Source of the DNA: Myroides odoratus DSM 2801 | GTDB taxonomy: Bacteria > Bacteroidota > Bacteroidia > Flavobacteriales > Flavobacteriaceae | Direction of reading: 5' to 3' | Assembly (NCBI RefSeq): GCF_000243275.1 | Contig: NZ_CM001437.1 | Coordinates: 1,247,150-1,266,122 of the forward strand | DNA length: 18,973 bases | Shown here: in pieces, positions 13,869 through 18,973 of the stretch | Position numbering within the stretch: position 1 is the first letter of the stretch | Layout: each line of letters begins with the position of its first letter | Made by a program: the position numbers and the translations under genes | Notes under the pieces: model-generated | Told to the model about the DNA's origin: nothing | The model's input: only the letters and a program-made list of their open reading frames with translations | Database searches by the model: none

Positions 13869-14387
13869 TTATTTTGTTTGATAAGATGAACGCAGCATAG
13901 CCATAACTATTTTATCGTGAAAAACACCGTCGCGATAACACGCTTCTTTTAATATCCCTTCTACGATAAATCCAGCCTTTTCATAAGCTTTTACTCCCCC
14001 TATATTTGGTTGAGATACTGTTAGCATAATGCGGTTTAACTGTAGCTGCTCAAAGCCATAGGCTACTACTTGTTTTGTTACTTGGGTACCAATTCCTTTT
14101 CCCCATTGTTTTTTATCTCCAATAAAAATAAAGTATTCTCCACTTTTATTCATTGTTGAAATTCCGCTAATACCTGCGTATCCGACGAGTTCATTTGTAG
14201 CAGACAAGTAAATCCCAATATTATAAGTATTTTGCTCTTCAAACAAATGGTCAAACCATTGCTTTATTTCCTCTTTCGAAGACAAGCGTTGAAAAACACT
14301 CATTGAATACTTAATTACATCCTCCTCATTTAGCCAGGAATAAAAAGGGGTCACATCTTCTTTACGCAAAGGTTTAAGTTCAATCAT
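13869..14387 (-). CDS. GNAT N-acetyltransferase (RimJ/RimL-like)
   Basis: 172 residues, a single GNAT domain. The acetyl-CoA-binding segment is Q-W-G-K-G-I-G-T (about 94-101), preceded by the beta-4 strand GEYFIFIGDK and followed by the N-I-G-G-V-K-A-Y-E-K-A-G-F motif B region (about 128-140) and the end strand. The layout (short N-terminal ELKPLRKEDVTPFYSWL, then the domain) is that of RimJ/RimL or SpeG-type enzymes, which acetylate protein N-termini, polyamines or small amines; the substrate cannot be told. Transcribed alone from a -7 element 28 nt upstream. Confidence 0.88.
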   Translation of the reverse strand: MIELKPLRKEDVTPFYSWLNEEDVIKYSMSVFQRLSSKEEIKQWFDHLFEEQNTYNIGIYLSATNELVGYAGISGISTMNKSGEYFIFIGDKKQWGKGIGTQVTKQVVAYGFEQLQLNRIMLTVSQPNIGGVKAYEKAGFIVEGILKEACYRDGVFHDKIVMAMLRSSYQTK

Positions 14388-14415
14388 AGCTTCTTATATA
14401 CTTTTTCAAATTCCT

Positions 14416-14423
14416 CAAAGATA
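14416..14423 (-). promoter_or_regulatory. -7 element of the GNAT gene
   Basis: The minus strand reads TATCTTTG (TAnnTTTG), 28 nt upstream of the ATG and just past the rpsA terminator. Confidence 0.6.
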
Positions 14424-14460
14424 ATCCCCTCCATTAAAAATAGAGCATTAAAAAGCCACA

Positions 14461-14491
14461 AAAAAAGCCCTAACCAAAGGTTAGGGCTTTT
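14461..14491 (-). terminator. rpsA: Terminator of rpsA
   Basis: AGCCCTAACC and GGTTAGGGCT (14466-14475, 14479-14488) form a perfect 10-bp stem with loop AAA, followed on the minus strand by a T tract. It lies about 20 nt past the rpsA stop. Confidence 0.9.
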
Positions 14492-14511
14492 AATTGGTAT
14501 AGATAGAAGGA

Positions 14512-16266
14512 TTAGTTTCCTTTTTCCATTCTTTCTTTCAACTCAGCAAGAGCGTCGATATCTCCTAAAGTTGTTTTTTCTGCAGTGTTTACTGAAGTTT
14601 CAGCTGTTTTCACATTTTTCTCTTCTTCTTCACGGAAGATAGAAGTATGAGAAGCTACAACTCTTTTGAATTCTTTGTTGAACTCGATGATTTTGAACTC
14701 AGCAGCATCACCTTTTTTCAATTTCTTCCCGTCTTCTTTTTCTAAGTGACGAGTTGGAATGAAAGCTACTACGTCTTCTTCGAAAACTACTGTAGCACCT
14801 TTGTCAACTAATTCAGAGATTTCACCATTGTGGATAGTACCTACTGCATAAGCATCTTCGTATTTATCCCATGGGTTAGCTGTTGTTTGTTTGTGTCCTA
14901 AAGATAATTTACGTCCTTCAACGTCTAACTCTAATACAACAACATCTAATTTATCACCTACGTTTACAAACTCAGATGGGTGTTTGATTTTCTTAGTCCA
15001 AGATAAGTCAGAGATGTAAATTAATCCATCAATTCCTTCTTCTAATTCTACGAATACACCAAAGTTAGTAAAGTTACGAACGATACCAGAATGCTTAGAT
15101 CCTACAGGATATTTAGCAGTGATATCAGTCCAAGGATCTTGTGATAATTGTTTAATACCTAAAGACATTTTTCTTTCTTCTCTATCAAGAGTTAAGATAA
15201 CTGCCTCTACTTCGTCTCCAACTTTTACGAAATCTTGAGCTGATCTTAAGTGAGTAGACCAAGACATTTCAGAAACGTGGATTAAACCTTCAACACCTTC
15301 AGCAACTTCGATGAAAGCACCGTAATCAGCTAAAACAACTACTTTTCCTTTTACTTTGTCACCAACGTTTAAGTTAGCATCTAAAGCATCCCAAGGGTGA
15401 GCGTAAAGTTGTTTTAAACCTAATTGGATTCTTGTTTTCTCGTCGTCGAAATCTAAAATTACAACATTTAATTTTTGATCTAACTCTAACACCTCGCTTG
15501 GGTGGTTGATTCTTGACCAAGATAAATCTGTAATATGGATTAATCCGTCAACACCTCCTAAGTCAATGAATACTCCGTAAGAAGTAATGTTTTTAACAAC
15601 ACCTTCTAACACTTGACCTTTTTGTAATTGACCGATAATTTCTTTTTTCTGTACTTCGATATCTGCTTCGATAAGCGCCTTGTGAGATACAACAACGTTT
15701 TTGAATTCGTGGTTAATTTTAACTACTTTGAATTCCATTGTTTTGTTTACGTATTGATCGTAATCACGGATAGGCTTAACATCGATTTGAGAACCTGGTA
15801 AGAATGCTTCGATTCCGAATACGTCAACGATCATACCACCTTTAGTTCTGCATTTCACGAAACCATTAACGATTTCTCCTGACTCATGAGCAGCAATAAC
15901 TCTATCCCAAGCTTTGATTGTACGAGCTTTTCTGTGAGATAATACTAATTGTCCGTATTTATCTTCTCTAACGTCGATTAATACTTCAACTTTATCACCT
16001 ACTTTTAAGTTTGGATTGTAACGGAATTCGTTTAATGAAATAACACCTTCAGACTTAGCATTGATATCTACAATAGCGTCTCTGTCAGTAATTCTCACTA
16101 CAACTCCCTCAACTACTTCCTCGTCGTCTGTAGAAATAAAAGTTTTGTCTACTAAGCTTTCAAATTCTTTTAATTGAGCTGCATCAACTGCATCGATACC
16201 ATTTTCATAGTTATCCCAGTTAAAATCATTTAAAAATTCTTCCTGTGTTTTAATGTTTTCAGACAT
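14512..16266 (-). CDS. rpsA: 30S ribosomal protein S1
   Basis: 584 residues. The protein binds mRNA and helps place it on the 30S subunit. About six S1 (OB-fold) repeats are visible, starting near residues 50, 130, 215, 300, 388 and 475; the best are EGVVKNITSYGVFIDLGGVDGLIH, KGKVVVLADYGAFIEVAEGVEGLIHV and SGIVRNFTNFGVFVELEEGIDGLIY. Repeats 1, 2 and 6 are more diverged, as in other S1 proteins. The N-terminal 48 residues are an acidic Bacteroidota-type extension and the end is charged and low-complexity (EEEEKNVKTAETSVNTAEKT). Codon use is more uniform than in the neighbours, as expected for a highly expressed gene. Monocistronic with a long leader. Confidence 0.96.
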   Translation of the reverse strand: MSENIKTQEEFLNDFNWDNYENGIDAVDAAQLKEFESLVDKTFISTDDEEVVEGVVVRITDRDAIVDINAKSEGVISLNEFRYNPNLKVGDKVEVLIDVREDKYGQLVLSHRKARTIKAWDRVIAAHESGEIVNGFVKCRTKGGMIVDVFGIEAFLPGSQIDVKPIRDYDQYVNKTMEFKVVKINHEFKNVVVSHKALIEADIEVQKKEIIGQLQKGQVLEGVVKNITSYGVFIDLGGVDGLIHITDLSWSRINHPSEVLELDQKLNVVILDFDDEKTRIQLGLKQLYAHPWDALDANLNVGDKVKGKVVVLADYGAFIEVAEGVEGLIHVSEMSWSTHLRSAQDFVKVGDEVEAVILTLDREERKMSLGIKQLSQDPWTDITAKYPVGSKHSGIVRNFTNFGVFVELEEGIDGLIYISDLSWTKKIKHPSEFVNVGDKLDVVVLELDVEGRKLSLGHKQTTANPWDKYEDAYAVGTIHNGEISELVDKGATVVFEEDVVAFIPTRHLEKEDGKKLKKGDAAEFKIIEFNKEFKRVVASHTSIFREEEEKNVKTAETSVNTAEKTTLGDIDALAELKERMEKGN

Positions 16267-16355
16267 GTGCTGATAATAATTTTGTATCCTGTGTTATCTA
16301 GTTTCGTTATTCAGCGATAAAGAACAGAAGTGGTTTTACATTTATAACTCTTTGA

Positions 16356-16384
16356 CTTTTAGTGAAACAGCGCTGATCTAAAAG
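16356..16384 (-). promoter_or_regulatory. rpsA: Hairpin at the 5' end of the rpsA leader
   Basis: On the minus strand CTTTTAG and CTAAAAG make a 7-bp stem around a loop that contains the self-complementary CAGCGCTG. It falls at the predicted start of the transcript, about 90 nt before the ATG. It could stabilise the mRNA or take part in S1 autoregulation. Confidence 0.45.
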
Positions 16385-16389
16385 CTGTG

Positions 16390-16397
16390 CAAAAGTA
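16390..16397 (-). promoter_or_regulatory. rpsA: -7 element of rpsA
   Basis: The minus strand reads TACTTTTG followed by C, an exact TAnnTTTG match. It predicts a 5' leader of about 115 nt (16267-16383). Confidence 0.7.
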
Positions 16398-16475
16398 CAA
16401 CATTTTTTAATTGTAAAAAATAATTTTCTACAAATTTTCAAATCAAATAACTCTACTTGAAAGTATTAGATAAAG

Positions 16476-16502
16476 AAAAAGCTAACGAATTACTCCGTTA
16501 GC
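16476..16502 (-). terminator. Terminator of the lrp/EamA operon
   Basis: GCTAACG and CGTTAGC (16481-16487, 16496-16502) form a stem with an eight-base loop. On the minus strand a T tract follows. It lies about 30 nt past the exporter stop. Confidence 0.8.
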
Positions 16503-16533
16503 TTCAATCAATTTTATAATAATGAAAAAAGAA

Positions 16534-17559
16534 TTAATTACTCATATTTAGTTGTTCTTCGTCACGCGCATCTAATGAACGTTTTTTGGAAAATACTTTT
16601 TTAAAGACTTTACTCCCTTTATAAAGATCCCAGTTCATTAAACCAACACTTAACAATACAACTACCAATCCTCCAATTTGAAGGCTTGTAATAATGTCAT
16701 CTGTAAAGAAGTAACTTAAAGCTACTGCAACTACAGGGTTTACATAAGCATATGTACTCACTTCTGTTACAGGTCTATTTTGAATCAACCAAATGTAAGA
16801 TCCAAAAGCTAGGATTGATCCGAAAGTGATTAAATACACTAAAGAGAACCATCCTGAAGCTGAAATCTCATATACATCAAATTGAGCATATTCACCATTC
16901 AATAAAGCAACCACCGTAAATAGAACACCTGCAGTAATCATTTGCCATGATGTTTTAACCATCACGTGTAAATCCTCTCCCTTATTCTCGTTTTTCGCTT
17001 TTGAATATTTAGAATACAACGATCCTACTGTCCAAGCAATTGACCCTAAGATCAACAATACCATACAGAAGATATTCAATAAACGTTGACTTTCATCTCC
17101 TGCAATCGTAATTTGCTCAGCAAATAACATGATTACACCAACGAATCCAAGAATCAAACCTAATATAATAGGTAAGCTTGAGAAGTTGTGTTTCCATTGT
17201 GGCTTATCTAAAATGATGAACCATAAGGCTGCTGCTGCGGCCATAATAGCTGCAATACCACTTGATACGTGTTGCTCTGCCCAAATTAAGGCTCCCATAT
17301 CAATGAAAAGCAACAAAAATCCAGTAATGCACGCTTGCTTTACGACCTGCTTATTAAAGATCTTATACCCGCGCATTTTACAATAGGTCAACAAAATCAT
17401 GCTGGCAGCAAAAAAGCGCAAAGATCCTAAAACAAAGGGTGTGAAATCACTCAATGCTTTATGAATAAAAAAGAAAGTAGATCCCCATACGAAGTACACT
17501 ACTAAATAGGCACCTAATACTACTTTATTATTCGTTTGATTTGTAGCTACTGCTTTCAT
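16534..17559 (-). CDS. DMT-superfamily (EamA) transporter
   Basis: 341 residues, inner membrane, about ten transmembrane helices in two EamA repeats: the first contains YLVVYFVWGSTFFFIHKAL and AEQHVSSGIAAIMAAAAALW, the second WFSLVYLITFGSILAFGSYIWL and TEVSTYAYVNPVVAVALSYFF. Such proteins (YedA/RhtA group) usually export amino acids or metabolites. The C-terminal tail after residue 310 is charged and cytoplasmic. The start is 2 nt after the stop of the Lrp-type regulator gene, so the two are co-transcribed; an Lrp-controlled amino-acid exporter is the simplest reading, with the substrate unknown. Confidence 0.88.
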   Translation of the reverse strand: MKAVATNQTNNKVVLGAYLVVYFVWGSTFFFIHKALSDFTPFVLGSLRFFAASMILLTYCKMRGYKIFNKQVVKQACITGFLLLFIDMGALIWAEQHVSSGIAAIMAAAAALWFIILDKPQWKHNFSSLPIILGLILGFVGVIMLFAEQITIAGDESQRLLNIFCMVLLILGSIAWTVGSLYSKYSKAKNENKGEDLHVMVKTSWQMITAGVLFTVVALLNGEYAQFDVYEISASGWFSLVYLITFGSILAFGSYIWLIQNRPVTEVSTYAYVNPVVAVALSYFFTDDIITSLQIGGLVVVLLSVGLMNWDLYKGSKVFKKVFSKKRSLDARDEEQLNMSN

Positions 17560-17561
17560 AA

Positions 17562-18035
17562 CTATTCTAATGTGTCTGGAATTATTAATTTATTATCTTC
17601 TTTTACTGTTTGTAACACGATGATTGTTCTTGTTGAAATAATTCCGTCAATCTTAGACAAAGAATTACGCATTAAATTTACAAGAGCAATCGAATCCGAT
17701 GTTCTTACTTTTACAATATAACCGTCATCACCTGCTATATCATGTACTTCTAGTACTTCTGGAATTTCAGCTAGCGCTCTACCTGTATTCTCATCTCCGA
17801 TAATTTCATCTACCTTAATAAAGATAAAAGAAAGCATCTTCTGATTAATCGCATTCGGATTAACTCTTGCATGATACGCTACAATAGCGTCTTTGTGCTC
17901 CAGTTTCTTCACGCGTTCTAATACAGCTGAAGGAGCCATTCCAAGCTCACGAGCTAATTCAGAATTATTGATTCTAGCATTGTCTTGCATCATACGCAAG
18001 ATCTTCAAATCAATTTCATCTAACTTATATTCCAT
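17562..18035 (-). CDS. Lrp/AsnC-family transcriptional regulator
   Basis: 157 residues. The N-terminal winged helix-turn-helix is DEIDLKILRMMQDNARINNSELARELGMAPSAVLERVKKLE (6-46), followed by AIVAYHARVNPNAI and the C-terminal RAM domain (about 65-145), where G101-D-D-G-Y is the part that usually contacts the effector amino acid. The length is typical of local Lrp/AsnC regulators. First gene of the operon with a DMT exporter. A perfect -7 element lies 20 nt upstream, and a long inverted repeat overlaps the promoter, so autoregulation is likely. Confidence 0.92.
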   Translation of the reverse strand: MEYKLDEIDLKILRMMQDNARINNSELARELGMAPSAVLERVKKLEHKDAIVAYHARVNPNAINQKMLSFIFIKVDEIIGDENTGRALAEIPEVLEVHDIAGDDGYIVKVRTSDSIALVNLMRNSLSKIDGIISTRTIIVLQTVKEDNKLIIPDTLE

Positions 18036-18055
18036 CGTTTTCTAGTTTTACAGTG

Positions 18056-18063
18056 CAAAGATA
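18056..18063 (-). promoter_or_regulatory. -7 element of the lrp/EamA operon
   Basis: The minus strand reads TATCTTTG followed by C (TAnnTTTG), 20 nt upstream of the regulator ATG. Confidence 0.65.
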
Positions 18064-18071
18064 ACACAAAA

Positions 18072-18113
18072 GAATAATATACGGAAATATTTATTTTTTA
18101 ATGAATATTATTC
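18072..18113. promoter_or_regulatory. Candidate Lrp operator (inverted repeat)
   Basis: GAATAATAT (18072-18080) and ATATTATTC (18105-18113) are a perfect 9-bp inverted repeat, 33 bp centre to centre (about three helical turns). The right arm is itself palindromic (GAAT-ATT-ATTC). It covers the region upstream of the -7 box of the regulator gene, as expected for an autoregulatory site. A further GAATAAT occurs at 18165. Confidence 0.5.
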
Positions 18114-18300
18114 GGTAGTTAAATATTTGCAAACAAAATAATTCTGAGTAAAAATCAGATATTACGAATAATGCAATAAAATTAAATAAAAAAAACACAT
18201 TTGATAATAATGTATTTCTAGAGCTAAATTGTAAGAAATAAATAGAAGATAAAGCATTTTGAGGAATGCTTTTTTGTTGTTTTGCTTCTTTCCTTTTTTG
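18114..18300. other. AT-rich non-coding stretch
   Basis: About 190 nt with no convincing gene on either strand. It contains a further GAATAAT (18165), a small inverted repeat (ACATT/AATGT, 18197-18213) and the plus-strand terminator at 18251. Short reading frames here show no protein-like composition. Confidence 0.6.
18251..18275 (+). terminator. Orphan plus-strand terminator
   Basis: AAAGCATT and AATGCTTT form an 8-bp stem with a six-base loop and end in a run of Ts on the plus strand. No plus-strand gene lies upstream within the window after pepT, so what it terminates is unknown. Confidence 0.55.
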
Positions 18301-18313
18301 TGGTGGATGCAGG

Positions 18314-18355
18314 GATACGATATGTATCATGTAAGAAGGCCAATTGCCATTGGCC
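18314..18355. repeat. Palindromic block, REP-like
   Basis: Contains GATAC-GATAT-GTATC and, at 18338-18355, a perfect 7-bp hairpin GGCCAAT-TGCC-ATTGGCC, followed by CCCTACGTCCG. The hairpin is much more GC-rich than the surrounding DNA. It resembles dispersed intergenic palindromes seen in other bacteria. Confidence 0.5.
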
Positions 18356-18370
18356 CCTACGTCCGTTTCC

Positions 18371-18433
18371 TCTCATCGTCTCACCTTCTCATCGTCTCAC
18401 CTTCTCATCGCCTTACTTCTCATCGCCTCACCT
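18371..18433. repeat. Tandem repeat, four copies of about 16 bp
   Basis: Units: TCTCATCGTCTCACCT twice exactly (18371-18386, 18387-18402), then a 15-nt variant TCTCATCGCCTTACT (18403-18417), then TCTCATCGCCTCACCT (18418-18433). It lies just past the rRNA operon terminator, next to the palindromic block. Confidence 0.85.
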
Positions 18434-18452
18434 TTCCAAACCGATATAAAAC

Positions 18453-18486
18453 AAAAAAGCCTGACTACTTACGTAATCAGGCTTTT
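18453..18486 (-). terminator. Terminator of the rRNA operon
   Basis: GCCTGA and TCAGGC with inner TAC/GTA form a stem (one mismatch) with a four-base loop; on the minus strand six Ts follow. It lies a few bases past the 3' end of 5S rRNA. Confidence 0.85.
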
Positions 18487-18492
18487 CAAAAG

Positions 18493-18603
18493 AAGGGCGA
18501 CGACATACTCTCCCACCATGTGGCAGTACCATCTGCGCTAGCGGGCTTAACTTCTCTGTTCGAAATGGGAAGAGGTGAGCCCCGCCGCAATAACCACCCT
18601 AAA
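18493..18603 (-). rRNA. rrf: 5S ribosomal RNA
   Basis: Read on the minus strand, the sequence carries the 5S landmarks: GGTGGTTATTGCGGCGGGG near the 5' end, CCCATTTCGAACAGAGAAG (loop B and helix III), TTAAGCCCGC, GATGGTACTGC, and GTGGGAGAGTA before the 3' strand of helix I (GTCGCCCTT). About 110 nt. The ends are set by pairing of AGGG near the 5' end with CCCTT near the 3' end and may be off by a few bases. It is the last gene of an rRNA operon transcribed leftwards. Confidence 0.93.
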
Positions 18604-18691
18604 GCGGTTGTTATAAATTCCTTTCGGATCCTATAACTAATTCGGTATATTATAACGTAACAAATACTTACTTCATTTTTAGAAAGTTGCC

Positions 18692-18717
18692 CTCCCTCTA
18701 CTTATTAGTAGAGGGAG
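18692..18717. other. Hairpin in the 23S-5S spacer
   Basis: CTCCCTCTAC and GTAGAGGGAG form a perfect 10-bp stem with a six-base loop in the roughly 120-nt spacer, close to the 23S 3' end. No T run follows, so it is more likely a processing or spacer structure than a terminator. Confidence 0.6.
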
Positions 18718-18723
18718 TACACA

Positions 18724-18973
18724 TAAGCTTACGAGCTATTAGTACTACTTGACTATGACATTACTGCCTTTACATCTATAGCCTATCAACGTTGTCATCT
18801 TCAACGGCTCTTTAAAGAAATCTCATCTTGTGGTGGGTTTCGCACTTATATGCTTTCAGCGCTTATCCCCTGCCCAACGTAGCTACTCTGCGATGCCCCT
18901 GGCGAGACAACAGATGCACTAGAGGTTGGTCCAATTCGGTCCTCTCGTACTAGAATCAGATCCACTCAAATTT
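18724..18973 (-). rRNA. rrl: 23S ribosomal RNA, 3' end (partial)
   Basis: The last 250 nt of 23S rRNA; the rest lies beyond the right edge. On the minus strand it holds the sarcin-ricin loop AGTACGAGAGGACC (18938-18951), GTTGTCTCGCCAGGGGCATCGC, TAGCTACGTTGGGCAGGGG and the helix-terminal ACTAATAGCTCGTAAGCTTA. The 3' end was placed by comparison with the known end of 23S and may be off by several bases. Confidence 0.93.

Noticed and set aside
18338..18355. GC-rich hairpin as a second rRNA operon terminator
   Set aside because: No T run follows on either strand, and a better terminator already lies at 18453-18486.
18259..18636. 125-codon plus-strand reading frame over the repeat block and 5S region
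   Set aside because: It runs through tandem repeats and antisense to 5S rRNA, so it is not a real gene.

Overview
The window looks like chromosomal DNA of a Flavobacteriaceae member of the Bacteroidota, possibly Myroides or a close relative; the genus is an inference. The DNA is AT-rich. Genes lack clear Shine-Dalgarno sequences. Eleven transcription units are preceded by the Bacteroidota -7 element TAnnTTTG. The gene set also fits: split transketolase, an SDD-type surface lipoprotein and a 584-residue ribosomal protein S1.

Layout from left to right. 1-800: a minus-strand tRNA block with five identical tRNA-Lys(UUU) genes and then tRNA-Leu(GAG). 929-2901: shikimate kinase (aroK) on plus, convergent with a tightly overlapped minus operon of an S4 RNA-binding protein, a TPMT-like methyltransferase and a phosphoribosyltransferase. 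2984-4075: a lipoprotein with an FKBP-like region and calcium-loop motifs. 4190-6026: two-subunit transketolase. 6195-6968: an orphan FhuC/HmuV-like ABC ATPase on plus, whose 3' end overlaps a minus operon of alpha/beta hydrolase, RluE-like pseudouridine synthase and CDF metal transporter (9351 to 6952). 9551-10798: pepT. 10857-13656: a minus operon of two paralogous membrane proteins and a TelA-family protein. 13869-14387: GNAT acetyltransferase. 14512-16266: rpsA. 16534-18035: an Lrp/AsnC regulator with a DMT exporter. 18036-18490: a non-coding, repeat-rich stretch. 18493-18973: the 3' part of an rRNA operon (5S and the 23S 3' end) on minus.

Most of the content is housekeeping: translation (tRNAs, rRNA, S1, S4 protein, pseudouridine synthase), central metabolism (transketolase, shikimate kinase), peptide use (PepT) and membrane transport. 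There is no phage, transposase, CRISPR array or clear defence island. The least understood parts are the three-gene TelA module, the promoter-proximal inverted repeats (lrp, rpsA leader, ABC gene), a strong hairpin inside the ABC gene positioned as terminator for the opposing operon, and the repeat block beside the rRNA operon.
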